From Nitrosospira sp. Nsp2 (GTDB taxonomy: Bacteria > Pseudomonadota > Gammaproteobacteria > Burkholderiales > Nitrosomonadaceae), in NCBI RefSeq assembly GCF_003050965.1, contig NZ_QAOU01000002.1, positions 682,001 to 746,000 on the forward strand: DNA of 64,000 nucleotides, read 5' to 3'. The notes beneath the pieces are model-generated. The model saw only the letters and a list, made by a program, of their open reading frames with translations, made no database searches and was not told the DNA's origin. Both the position numbers and the translations under genes were made by a program. Below, piece by piece: positions 18,144-26,820 of the stretch (position 1 is the stretch's first letter; each line of letters opens with the position of its first letter).

Positions 18144-20234
18144 TCAAATAACGATCGACGACTGCTCTCGCTGAAGCGGTGATCTGGCTGAAGCTGCGGA
18201 CGGCAGCGCCCCGGCCAGGTCGAGCTGGCGGTCAAACCCTAGGCAAAACTCCGCTGCCTCCATGGTCCATGCGTCCAATTCGCCGTACCATTCGGTCAGC
18301 CTGCCGTCATTCAGCTCTTCCGGGGGGTGTGCGAAATCCTCTGCGAATTTTGCCAGTTGCCGGGATAAGCGCGGCTTGGTAGGCAGCACACGGCGCAACT
18401 CTTCCGCCTGCTCCGCTAGACCCTCGTATTTCTTGCCGCCCAGTAATTCACTCACACCCTGACCAATCAATCGGGCGATCTCTTCGGCGCACTTGACTGA
18501 ATCCTCAAATTTGCGTTGAAACTTAAGTGCATCCCGATAATTACGCTCGTGAGCCGCCTCGAAAAAGCTTGAACCTATCTTTACCTGGCTTACTCCCGCG
18601 CATTCGCCACCGCCTAATTGCAACACCTTGAAGTCCCCATCCTTGCCATGATCGCGCAAGACCGAATCCAATTCTTCCGGTTTCACCTCCATCAAATCTG
18701 TCAGCAGCCCGGTGAAATATTCCTTGCCTACACGCCGTGTCCAGGAAGAAAAATTTTCTCCGGTCTCGGCGTTTGTCAGGTGGGCCGACTTCACCCGGCT
18801 TACTGCTGCTTCGATGCGGGCAGCGGGGATTGACGGCCCCTTGATCGCCAATGCCCCACCCGCCATGGCATTGCCGCCGAAATACATCTGATAGTGGGGC
18901 ACGAGCTTGCCATGCATGCGTTTCCCCTCCCCATAAATGCCGATATCACCAGCCTCAGGCTGCGCACAGCCATTATGGCAGCCGGACACACGTATTTTCA
19001 GGTCCTGGGAACCACCGTTTAGCTTGGGGGCCAGGATCGTGCTTGAAGTGATGCCTAACCGGCATGTAGAAGTACCCGGGCACGCGACTACGTTATCGCC
19101 TGCCTGTGGCTCGCGCAGACCCAATTCCGCCAAGTCCGCCCGCAACGTTTCGATCTTGGCCTCCGCCACATTCGCGAAAAACATATTTTGATCCTGGGTA
19201 GCGCGTATATCATGCAGTTCGTGAGCCTCGGCAATATCGGCAAGGCCACGCAGTTGCACCACGTTCAAATTACCCATGGGCACGCTGATTGGAAAAACGT
19301 AATAATCGTTCTGTTTCTGGGCGAACACATGCCGGGGCGCACCCATACCGGGGACTTCGCTATCTAAACCAGCGTTCCATTCACCCCTGGGGTAATCCAA
19401 CGTCGCCAGCGCCGCTTTGGTACGTCCCAGTTCTTCGCGATATTTATCAACAAACCCTTCCGGCCCGAACTTGTCCACCAGGAATTTGATTCGCGCCTTG
19501 GCGCGCTTGACCCGATCAGAATAGCGGTTGTGCAATGAAATGATCGCTTCCATCACAGGCAACAAATCCTTTTCTTCGATAAATTCCTCCACTACGATCG
19601 CCTCATGCGGCTTATGGCCGAGTCCGCCGCCGGCCAGAACCTTGAAACCGAAGCGGTCGCCGTCGCGTACCGCGACAATTCCCATATCGTGCATCATTCC
19701 CTGTGCGCAATCGGATTCGCAGGCGGACAGGCTGATCTTGAATTTACGCGGCATTTGCTGTGTCAGCGGGTTGCGCAAAAAGTGCTGTACCGCACCGTCG
19801 AGATGCTTGTTAACGTCGACATGCTGACGAGGGCACACGCCGGACAGCGGGCACGCAGTAACGTTACGTATGGTATTGCCGCACGCTTCCCGGGTCGTCA
19901 ACCCTGCCGTGGCCAAATGGCGGAGCACTGCCGGCGTATCCTCCAGCGGCACGTAATGCATTTGTATATCCTGGCGGGTGGTAATATGCACGACGTCATG
20001 GCGTGCGTATTTTTCCAGCATATCGGCGATCACGCGCAGTTGCGGCGCATTAAGACGTCCGCCTGGAAGCTTGATGCGCACCATGTTGACGCCTTCCTGC
20101 CGCTGGCCATATATCCCCATTTGCAGGCGCGTGGCGGTGAAACGGTCGACATCCACGCGCAGACCCCGGAAATCCTCCAGCGCCTGATCGAAAGAATTTA
20201 TTTCCTCTTCGTTAGCGAGATTCAAATGATCCAT
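18144..20234 (-). CDS. cysI: Assimilatory sulfite reductase hemoprotein, ferredoxin-type, with C-terminal extension
   Basis: A 696-residue siroheme/[4Fe-4S] protein reducing sulfite to sulfide with six electrons. The cluster and siroheme Cys are visible as CPGTSTC (C-x5-C) and CHNGC (C-x3-C), in two ferredoxin-like repeat halves. The last 120 or so residues, after the usual reductase domain, form an extra helical region whose role is unknown. There is no cysJ flavoprotein beside it, so ferredoxin or another reductase must be the donor. It is the first gene of the cys operon, divergent from cysB across a 322-bp control region. Confidence 0.92.
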   Translation of the reverse strand: MDHLNLANEEEINSFDQALEDFRGLRVDVDRFTATRLQMGIYGQRQEGVNMVRIKLPGGRLNAPQLRVIADMLEKYARHDVVHITTRQDIQMHYVPLEDTPAVLRHLATAGLTTREACGNTIRNVTACPLSGVCPRQHVDVNKHLDGAVQHFLRNPLTQQMPRKFKISLSACESDCAQGMMHDMGIVAVRDGDRFGFKVLAGGGLGHKPHEAIVVEEFIEEKDLLPVMEAIISLHNRYSDRVKRAKARIKFLVDKFGPEGFVDKYREELGRTKAALATLDYPRGEWNAGLDSEVPGMGAPRHVFAQKQNDYYVFPISVPMGNLNVVQLRGLADIAEAHELHDIRATQDQNMFFANVAEAKIETLRADLAELGLREPQAGDNVVACPGTSTCRLGITSSTILAPKLNGGSQDLKIRVSGCHNGCAQPEAGDIGIYGEGKRMHGKLVPHYQMYFGGNAMAGGALAIKGPSIPAARIEAAVSRVKSAHLTNAETGENFSSWTRRVGKEYFTGLLTDLMEVKPEELDSVLRDHGKDGDFKVLQLGGGECAGVSQVKIGSSFFEAAHERNYRDALKFQRKFEDSVKCAEEIARLIGQGVSELLGGKKYEGLAEQAEELRRVLPTKPRLSRQLAKFAEDFAHPPEELNDGRLTEWYGELDAWTMEAAEFCLGFDRQLDLAGALPSAASARSPLQREQSSIVI

Positions 20235-20472
20235 CTATGCCTCCACAATTTAAAGCCATATCAGCGCGGCGCCTTGAAAGTCCGAGGGATCGCACCGTGG
20301 GCCGCTACCTTGCCCGGTTGACTGCTGATATCTGTTACTCGTCTGATTTCTGACCGGAACTTAATGATTAGATGTGCCTGTTCGGATTCGAATTACCGTT
20401 TGCATCAACGCCATTGCCCGCCATACGTCCCCGTCTATGGGCGGCAAGCAACCTCATATATTGCCTCTAACC

Positions 20473-20530
20473 TGACATAATAGCAACGAACGTATATATC
20501 GCGAAAGAATATTATGTTAGATTAACATAA
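20473..20530. promoter_or_regulatory. Candidate CysB operator between cysI and cysB
   Basis: TTATGTTA-GAT-TAACATAA (20512-20519 and 20523-20530) is a perfect 8-3-8 inverted repeat 27 bases before the cysB ATG. A third half-site, TGACATAATA (20473-20482), is nine-tenths identical to the reverse complement of TATTATGTTA (20510-20519). Such a cluster of A/T-rich half-sites with a T-N11-A core is typical of LysR-type autoregulation and divergent control. Binding by this CysB is inferred. Confidence 0.6.
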
Positions 20531-20556
20531 CCAAACATTATTAAGATATCGACATT

Positions 20557-21483
20557 ATGAAATTGCAACAGTTGCGCTATTTACGCGAAGTCGCAAATCA
20601 GGGCTTGAATCTGTCCAAGGCGGCCGAGATCTTGCATACCTCTCAACCGGGAATCAGCAAGCAGATCCGCCTCCTGGAAAGTGAACTGGGAATAGATATC
20701 TTTGTCCGAAACGGCAAACGCGTGGTCAAGATTACACCACCAGGAATAGCTATCCTTGAAATCGCGGACAGGATGTTGCGCGATGCAAAGAACCTGAAAA
20801 AAATTGGTCAGGAATTCGCCAATGAAGCCAGCGGCTCTCTTACCATCGCCACGACCCACACTCAGGCAAGATACGCTTTACCGACCGCAATTAAGCATTT
20901 TACCGCACGCTACCCAAAGGTGAAATTAATTTTGCGTCAGGGCAACCCTACCCAAATAGCTGAGCTGGTTACCTCGGGAGTTGCGGATATCGCTATCGCT
21001 ACCGAGGCCATAGAACTTTTTGATGAGTTGGTGATGTTGCCTTGCTACCAATGGAACCGTTGCATCATTGTTCCGCCGCGGCATCCGTTGCTCAAGCTTG
21101 ACAGTCTCACACTGGAGAATATAGCCCAGTACCCCATCATTACCTATGATTTTGCTTTCACCGGCCGCTCCAAAATCAATCAGGCATTCGATGCGAAAGG
21201 GCTGACGCCCAATGTCGTGTTGACAGCCATAGATGCAGACGTAATCAAGACCTACGTGGAACTGGGACTCGGCATCGGCATCCTTGCGCAAATGGCGTAT
21301 GAACCCAAGCGCGACAAACACATCAGGGCGATCGACGCGAGCCATCTGTTCGAAGCAAGCACGACCCGCATCGGTATTAGCCGCAACAGTTATTTACGCG
21401 GATATATCTATGATTTTATAGAGATCTTCGCTCCTCACCTCGACCATAAGGCGGTCACCGCCGCAATGCAGAATCGCCTCTGA
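20557..21483 (+). CDS. cysB: LysR-type regulator CysB
   Basis: A 308-residue regulator. The N-terminal winged helix begins MKLQQLRYLREVANQGLN and contains TSQPGISKQIRLLE, very close to CysB of other proteobacteria. The C-terminal two thirds are a periplasmic-binding-like effector domain, normally sensing O-acetylserine or N-acetylserine. It is divergent from cysI-H-D-N and almost certainly activates that operon. The start at 20557 has no strong ribosome site but the alignment starts exactly here. Confidence 0.93.
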   Translation: MKLQQLRYLREVANQGLNLSKAAEILHTSQPGISKQIRLLESELGIDIFVRNGKRVVKITPPGIAILEIADRMLRDAKNLKKIGQEFANEASGSLTIATTHTQARYALPTAIKHFTARYPKVKLILRQGNPTQIAELVTSGVADIAIATEAIELFDELVMLPCYQWNRCIIVPPRHPLLKLDSLTLENIAQYPIITYDFAFTGRSKINQAFDAKGLTPNVVLTAIDADVIKTYVELGLGIGILAQMAYEPKRDKHIRAIDASHLFEASTTRIGISRNSYLRGYIYDFIEIFAPHLDHKAVTAAMQNRL

Positions 21484-21592
21484 TACCCGGTGCTCTGTTC
21501 CCTCAGCTCGAGGGCGATGCGCCATCATGCCCTTTTCACCCGGCATGAGGATCTGGACAATATAATGCAGGCACCTCCTGGCTAAAGCACTT

Positions 21593-23401
21593 ATGACTGC
21601 TATCAAATTGCTACCCGACCTGCTCATCAGCCAGATTGCCGCTGGGGAAGTAGTAGAGCGTCCCGCGTCCGCACTCAAGGAGATGCTCGAAAACAGTATT
21701 GATGCCGGCGCCACCGAAATAACGGCCCTGCTTTTTCAGGGCGGAGCCAAACTGATCCGTGTCTCGGACAATGGAACAGGAATTGCCAGAGATGACATGG
21801 CTCTTGCCCTTTCGCGTCACGCGACCAGCAAGATCACCTCGTTGGAAGACTTGCAGAGCGTGGCAAGCCTTGGTTTCCGGGGCGAGGCGCTCGCCAGTAT
21901 CGCGGCAGTATCGCGGCTGATGCTGGCCAGCCGCAGCATTGAGGAGCCGCACGGCTGGCGGGTAGAAATGGAAGGCGGTCGTTCATCATCGCTGGAACCC
22001 ATGGGTCGCGACAGAGGCACGACGATCGAAGCGCACGATCTCTACTTCAACACGCCGGCGCGGCGTAAATTTCTAAAGAGCGAAGCGACTGAATTTTCCC
22101 ACAGCGAAGACGTTTTCAAGCGAATCGCCTTATCGCGTTCGGATATCACTTTCACTCTGCAACACAATGACGTCGTTCGCAGCCGTTTGCTCGCGGCTGA
22201 TGCGCGAACCCGCATGACGGCCATACTCGGTGACGAATTCAGCCACAATTCGGTATTTATCGACGAACGTGCGGCCGATCTGCGATTATCCGGCTTAGCC
22301 GCCCTGCCCGCTTATTCCCGATCTGCCCGTAACGCACAATACTTCTTCGTGAATGGCCGGTTTGTGCGCGACAAGCTGATTGCCCACGCCATGCGCGAAG
22401 CCTACCGCGATATCCTTCATCTCGACCGGCATCCCGCCTTTGTCCTGTTTCTCGAGATTAATGCAAACAGTGTGGATGTGAACGTCCATCCAACAAAAAC
22501 GGAGGTGAGGTTCCGCGATCCGCGGGCACTGCATCAATTCATTTTTCATGCCATTGACAAGGCGCTGGCCTCCCCCGGTCATGTATCCCACGCCTCGATT
22601 TCCACGCAAAATCAGACTCCGGGTCGAGCGGGAGTTGGAAAGGCACCACACGCCTTTTCCGGCTATGGGAGGCAAAATGCCTTTCCGCTGAAATTGTCGT
22701 CAGCGCCGCCGGGAGTCGCCCAATCACAAGCGTTTTATTCGGCATTGTTCCCCGCGGAAAATCCTACCCCAGCATCGGGATGCGCCTCAGAGCGCGCGGA
22801 TACCGCTGACCCGGCTGTCCCACTGTTAGGTTTCGCCCTGGGACAGCTCCTCGGCACTTACATCCTGTCGCAAAATGAACGAGGCCTGGTTATCATTGAT
22901 ATGCATGCCGCGCATGAGCGGATTCTTTACGAGAAGCTGAAATCGGCTCAAGAAACTCATTCGCTCGTGATGCAGCCACTACTGATTCCGGTCACGTTTC
23001 AAGCGACCAGTCTTGATGTCGCAGTCGCTCAAGAAAACTCCATGGCCCTGCGCGAACTCGGGTTCGAAATCTGTGCCCTCTCACCAACGATGCTCGTTGT
23101 GCGCGGAGTGCCCGTCACCCTTAAGGATGCCGACGTACCCGAACTTGCGCGCGAGGTACTCAGCGACATACGCGAATTCGGCGCTAGCGAGGCGTTAACG
23201 AGCAGACGCAATGAACTTCTTTCGACGATGGCCTGTCACGGTGCAGTTCGCGCCAACCGCATGCTGACTGTTCCGGAAATGAATGCCCTGCTGCGCCAAA
23301 TGGAAACAACCGAACGTGCGGGGCAGTGCAATCATGGAAGACCGACGTGGTTTGAAATCAGTTTTGCCGATCTCGACAGAATGTTCATGCGGGGCAGGTA
23401 A
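21593..23401 (+). CDS. mutL: DNA mismatch repair protein MutL
   Basis: A 602-residue protein. The GHKL ATPase motifs are present: ENSIDAGATEI, DNGTGI and GFRGEALASI. The C-terminal dimerisation domain contains DMHAAHERILYE, fitting the DxHAxxExxxxE metal-binding endonuclease signature, with ACHGAVRA and CNHGRPT further on. This means MutL itself may nick DNA, as in bacteria without MutH. It lies 109 bp after cysB on the same strand and 100 bp before roxA. Confidence 0.97.
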   Translation: MTAIKLLPDLLISQIAAGEVVERPASALKEMLENSIDAGATEITALLFQGGAKLIRVSDNGTGIARDDMALALSRHATSKITSLEDLQSVASLGFRGEALASIAAVSRLMLASRSIEEPHGWRVEMEGGRSSSLEPMGRDRGTTIEAHDLYFNTPARRKFLKSEATEFSHSEDVFKRIALSRSDITFTLQHNDVVRSRLLAADARTRMTAILGDEFSHNSVFIDERAADLRLSGLAALPAYSRSARNAQYFFVNGRFVRDKLIAHAMREAYRDILHLDRHPAFVLFLEINANSVDVNVHPTKTEVRFRDPRALHQFIFHAIDKALASPGHVSHASISTQNQTPGRAGVGKAPHAFSGYGRQNAFPLKLSSAPPGVAQSQAFYSALFPAENPTPASGCASERADTADPAVPLLGFALGQLLGTYILSQNERGLVIIDMHAAHERILYEKLKSAQETHSLVMQPLLIPVTFQATSLDVAVAQENSMALRELGFEICALSPTMLVVRGVPVTLKDADVPELAREVLSDIREFGASEALTSRRNELLSTMACHGAVRANRMLTVPEMNALLRQMETTERAGQCNHGRPTWFEISFADLDRMFMRGR

Positions 23402-23459
23402 GTTATCTACCCGCTCACGCCTCGCTATCTCTTCCATATAGCTACTTTCAAGACCTCGA

Positions 23460-23473
23460 TCCCTTATAAGGGA
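23460..23473. promoter_or_regulatory. Perfect 14-bp palindrome upstream of roxA
   Basis: TCCCTTATAAGGGA reads the same on both strands and ends 28 bases before the roxA ATG. It could be an operator; no cognate regulator is apparent. Confidence 0.3.
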
Positions 23474-23501
23474 AGCCGCCGCTACACATTACAAGGTAAC
23501 G

Positions 23502-24659
23502 ATGAAAACAAAGCTTCTGGGGGGAATCTCCCCCACGCACTTTCTCCGTAATTACTGGCAAAAGAAACCGTTACTGATACGCGGAGCCATCCCTGGCTTC
23601 GAGGGCTTGTTGACCCGTGACGAACTCATCAAGCTTTCATGTGAAGGTGAAGCAGAATCACGTCTGGTCATGCAAAGGAACGGGAAATGGCATGTCGGAA
23701 CGGGCCCTTTCACCGCGCACGCTTTTTCTCGTCTATCGAACAAAAACTGGACTTTGCTGGTACAGGACGTCAATCATTTCCTGCCCTCCGCTCGTGAATT
23801 ACTCCTGAAGTTCAAATTTATCCCATACGCTCGGCTGGATGACCTGATGGTCAGTTATGCCCCCGAAGGAGGCGGGGTTGGGCCTCATTTTGATTCATAC
23901 GACGTATTTCTACTGCAGGGCATGGGACGGAGACTTTGGCAAATATCCGCCCAACGGGATAAGAGATTGGTTGCCGATGCGCCGTTAAAAATCCTGCACG
24001 ACTTTAGACCGGAGCAGGAGTGGGAACTGGAACCGGGCGATATGCTTTATCTCCCACCCGGTTACGCTCATAACGGCGTAGCGAAAGACGCTTGCATGAC
24101 TTACTCGATTGGGTTCAGGGCGCCAGACAACCAGGAACTTGCGACTCAGTTCCTGGTTTATCTCCAGGACAATACTGTAATTGATGGAATATACAGCGAT
24201 CCCCATCTCCACCTGCAGCCTCACCCCGCCAGAATCAGCCGCCAGATGTTGCGTCAGATCGGAACGGCGCTTAACAAAATCAAATGGAGCGAGGACGACG
24301 TAGAACGTTTTACCGGAATGTATCTCACCGAGCCCAAACCTCATGTTTTTTTTACACCGCCACCGCATCCCATGAGTCGACGGGAATTCGATTTTAGGGT
24401 GAGGAAAGACAGCCTCAAACTGAATCTGAAAAGCCGCATGCTGTGCAGCGGAACGAACATTTTTTTGAACGGCGACATATACGCGGCCAGAACGATCGCT
24501 CATAAGTTATCGGAGCAGCTCGCCGATCTTTTTATATTGCAGGACGTCGAAGAATTTGACGACGAAACCCTTGCCCTGCTTTATGAATGGTATACTTACG
24601 GCTACGTTGAGCTAGAGCTTAATGGGGGGCCGGCGCCTGATTCCCCGATGCTTGCTTAG
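23502..24659 (+). CDS. roxA: Ribosomal protein L16 arginine hydroxylase (JmjC/cupin)
   Basis: A 385-residue Fe(II)/2-oxoglutarate oxygenase of the RoxA/YcfD family, which hydroxylates an arginine of ribosomal protein L16. The iron-binding HxD is in GPHFDSYDVF near residue 130 and the distal His in LPPGYAHNGVA near 195, within a cupin core. The C-terminal 150 residues match the dimerisation and winged-helix region of the family. The start at 23502 is preceded by AAGG. Family assignment is strong; the substrate follows from characterised homologues. Confidence 0.88.
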   Translation: MKTKLLGGISPTHFLRNYWQKKPLLIRGAIPGFEGLLTRDELIKLSCEGEAESRLVMQRNGKWHVGTGPFTAHAFSRLSNKNWTLLVQDVNHFLPSARELLLKFKFIPYARLDDLMVSYAPEGGGVGPHFDSYDVFLLQGMGRRLWQISAQRDKRLVADAPLKILHDFRPEQEWELEPGDMLYLPPGYAHNGVAKDACMTYSIGFRAPDNQELATQFLVYLQDNTVIDGIYSDPHLHLQPHPARISRQMLRQIGTALNKIKWSEDDVERFTGMYLTEPKPHVFFTPPPHPMSRREFDFRVRKDSLKLNLKSRMLCSGTNIFLNGDIYAARTIAHKLSEQLADLFILQDVEEFDDETLALLYEWYTYGYVELELNGGPAPDSPMLA

Positions 24660-24960
24660 CCGCTTCCAGGAGCCTTCTCCCTCAAACGTGGGTTTGAGAA
24701 GCATTATTTGAAGTGTGACGGGCGAATGGGCGTTGCGCTCGATTTGCAAAAAAAGCCTTCTCTCTTGAAATAGGGGAAAACGTGATTTTTGCAGGCGCCT
24801 GGCGCTACCACTTATGGCTCTGGGATACAACGACTAGACAACATTTCTGAATTCTGCTATTAAGATAGTGGCTATTAAGAAATGGTGCTCGTCAGATTTG
24901 AATGGCCGAAATACTTAAGTTTTCCCGTGACTCGTTAAATCTATAAAGGAGATTAAAAAA

Positions 24961-25188
24961 ATGAAGTACTCGCTCCTCGCTGCCGCACTGGTGACACTCA
25001 CATTTACCGCATGTGATCAAATGAAAGAGCATAAACCCGGCGAAGGAAAACCCGGGCAATACCCCCCCAGCCTATGGGAAAAACGCGAAGGTCAGCTAAG
25101 TGACGCAGATATCGAAGCTGCCCAGAAAGAAGCTGCCGGTGGAGGTGGACAAGCTACGACCCAACCCCCGGCAGATGCCCCCAAATAA
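24961..25188 (+). CDS. Small lipoprotein, array member 1
   Basis: A 75-residue precursor. The signal peptide MKYSLLAAALVTLTFTAC ends in a lipobox with lipidated Cys18, leaving a hydrophilic, Gly/Pro/Glu-rich, probably disordered tail. Asp at +2 would favour inner-membrane retention under the enterobacterial Lol rule; that this rule applies here is inference. AAGGAG lies ten bases upstream. It is the first of four similar genes in 1.6 kb, and is closed by a strong terminator. No known family recognised. Confidence 0.75.
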   Translation: MKYSLLAAALVTLTFTACDQMKEHKPGEGKPGQYPPSLWEKREGQLSDADIEAAQKEAAGGGGQATTQPPADAPK

Positions 25189-25207
25189 CAATGCAAATAC
25201 GCAACCT

Positions 25208-25240
25208 AAAAAAAGCCGTCCTTCGGGACGGCATTTTTTT
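25208..25240 (+). terminator. Intrinsic terminator of lipoprotein 1
   Basis: Seven-bp stem GCCGTCC / GGACGGC (25215-25221, 25226-25232), TTCG tetraloop and a run of seven T; the A-run before the stem makes it potentially bidirectional. Confidence 0.93.
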
Positions 25241-25408
25241 GCTGGGTTCTTTTAAGGAACCGCGCGTCGAACAAGCGTATAGTGTTATTGGAACGCCAAC
25301 AGGTCGAACAAACACCCGCTCCGGACCTCCCCGTGTGCCTGGATCATGTCCGGTGTTGCAACCGCCTACTTCCACAATTCATTTCAGTTTCCTGATTCCC
25401 TCTCGGAT

Positions 25409-25437
25409 TTGAACGGCTCCAAGGCTTTTGTTACACT
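25409..25437 (+). promoter_or_regulatory. Sigma-70-like promoter of lipoprotein 2
   Basis: TTGAAC (25409-25414), 17 bases, TACACT (25432-25437). The sequence GGCTTTTGTTACAC / GGCTTTGTTACAC is repeated almost exactly at 25423-25436 and 25439-25451. Confidence 0.5.
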
Positions 25438-25482
25438 AGGCTTTGTTACACCACTTTTTTCCGGACTATAGGACGACATATA

Positions 25483-25668
25483 ATGAAATATCCGTTCCTC
25501 GTTGCTGCTGTGGCGGCATTGATGCTGACTGCTTGTGAATATAAAAAGCACCCGATGGATAAGCCGCCCCCCTCTGCCATGGCTGAACGTGATTCGGCCC
25601 CGAAATTTGACGAACTGGATAAGGAAGGCGCTGATACAAACGTCAAAAAAGAAGAGCCGGCCAAATAA
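25483..25668 (+). CDS. Small lipoprotein, array member 2
   Basis: A 61-residue precursor with signal peptide MKYPFLVAAVAALMLTAC and lipidated Cys18, then a 43-residue charged tail rich in Lys, Glu, Asp and Pro with no predicted fold. Glu follows the Cys. The signal peptide closely resembles that of member 1, pointing to duplication. No strong terminator follows; a weak hairpin (GATGTT / AACATC, 25680-25697) has no T-run. Function unknown. Confidence 0.7.
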   Translation: MKYPFLVAAVAALMLTACEYKKHPMDKPPPSAMAERDSAPKFDELDKEGADTNVKKEEPAK

Positions 25669-25767
25669 ATAATAGAGCTGATGTTCTTCGAAACATCCAA
25701 CTATTAAAAAATTAACCCGCGAACAGCGAAATCAGAATCAATATAGATCAGTTAGCGTAAATTTCGA

Positions 25768-25795
25768 TTGGTTAGCAGGGTTTTTACTATATAAT
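25768..25795 (+). promoter_or_regulatory. Sigma-70 promoter of lipoprotein 3
   Basis: TTGGTT (25768-25773), 16 bases, consensus TATAAT (25790-25795), 47 bases before the start codon. Confidence 0.65.
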
Positions 25796-25842
25796 AGGGT
25801 TCGTTGCACTCTATTTCCCATTTTATTAAGGACGCCCCGATA

Positions 25843-26124
25843 ATGAAACTCTCATTCCTCGCCGCCGCTTTGGTGGCTATCGCTCTGACGGCATGCGACA
25901 GACCGAAACAAGCCTTGCCCGAAAACTCAACGACTTATGGAACTAGACTCGAAGAGGGTACCACGTTGGATCAAGAACGGAAAGGAACCCCGAGCGAACA
26001 AACCGCCGCCGCTCCAGAGGGCGATGATGAGTATTCCGGTCAAGCCGTCCTGCCCGGGCACGCACTTGACGGCAACGGCAACCCCCTGCCCCCCGGTAAA
26101 AGCCCAATTCCCGCCGGGCACTAA
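25843..26124 (+). CDS. Small lipoprotein, array member 3
   Basis: A 93-residue precursor. I chose the ATG at 25843 because it gives the signal peptide MKLSFLAAALVAIALTAC and has AAGGA upstream; a longer TTG frame from 25804 would spoil the signal peptide. Cys18 is followed by Asp, then RPKQALPEN, and a Pro/Gly/Glu-rich tail ending PIPAGH. The QALPE motif right after the lipid site is shared with member 4. Own promoter and own terminator, so monocistronic. Function unknown. Confidence 0.72.
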   Translation: MKLSFLAAALVAIALTACDRPKQALPENSTTYGTRLEEGTTLDQERKGTPSEQTAAAPEGDDEYSGQAVLPGHALDGNGNPLPPGKSPIPAGH

Positions 26125-26134
26125 GAAGTCGTCT

Positions 26135-26165
26135 AAAAAGCCATCCTCAAGGATGGCTTTTTTTT
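26135..26165 (+). terminator. Intrinsic terminator of lipoprotein 3
   Basis: Stem AAAAAGCCATCC / GGATGGCTTTTT with loop TCAA and eight T residues (26158-26165). Confidence 0.93.
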
Positions 26166-26274
26166 CGCCCAAAACAAGCTTACTGAAGGGTGGAGCAACG
26201 GTTCGCGCAGATATTGCGCGACCGTTTGCGCGCCTCAGCACCGGTGGCGGAGCATCCTTGCCCGGCTTGGAAAC

Positions 26275-26304
26275 TTGAAGGATCAGCGCGTTTTATCATA
26301 TAAT
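26275..26304 (+). promoter_or_regulatory. Sigma-70 promoter of lipoprotein 4
   Basis: TTGAAG (26275-26280), 18 bases, consensus TATAAT (26299-26304), 36 bases before the ATG. Confidence 0.65.
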
Positions 26305-26340
26305 TATGACTTATCACCAACTTTTTGAGGGTATTAAACA

Positions 26341-26532
26341 ATGAGACTTACGCTCGTCGCTGCTACCTTGGCTGCGCTAATGATGACCGCCTGTGGTAAG
26401 CCGAACCAAGCGCTTCCGGAACAGGAAAAAGATAATTTTGCTAAAATTACCTCGAAGCCGGCGACGCCGGCGGCTCCCGAAGCGGGTGCACCAGCTTCTG
26501 GCGATACATCTGGCGCAAGCGAAGGAAAATAG
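26341..26532 (+). CDS. Small lipoprotein, array member 4
   Basis: A 63-residue precursor with signal peptide MRLTLVAATLAALMMTAC and lipidated Cys18 followed by Gly, so outer-membrane sorting would be expected under the enterobacterial rule. The tail begins GKPNQALPEQ, matching member 3, then becomes Ala/Pro/Gly-rich and probably unstructured. It has its own promoter and terminator. Function unknown. Confidence 0.72.
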   Translation: MRLTLVAATLAALMMTACGKPNQALPEQEKDNFAKITSKPATPAAPEAGAPASGDTSGASEGK

Positions 26533-26595
26533 CGTTTATCTAAGCGTCAGTTTACAGGCTGAATCAGACTTAGTCAGAATTCGTACTATGCAAGT

Positions 26596-26626
26596 AAAAG
26601 CCGTCCCCTCTGTTGGGCGGCTTTTT
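26596..26626 (+). terminator. Intrinsic terminator of lipoprotein 4
   Basis: Stem AAAAGCCG(T)CCC / GGGCGGCTTTT with one bulged T and a T-run of five. Confidence 0.82.
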
Positions 26627-26820
26627 CAATTTGTACCTTTGAAGCGGTTTTATCAGACGACGAAAAAACTCAGACCGCGCCGCGTCCCTGCCTGATCCGG
26701 CTCGCGGGGTCCCTGGTACTACGCCACTACGCTCCCCACGTAACAAAATTGAATCACTCACCGGGAGTAAAACGCCGGGCGCGCCAAAAATTGGGCCCGC
26801 AGGCCCTCCACGGCAGATGT

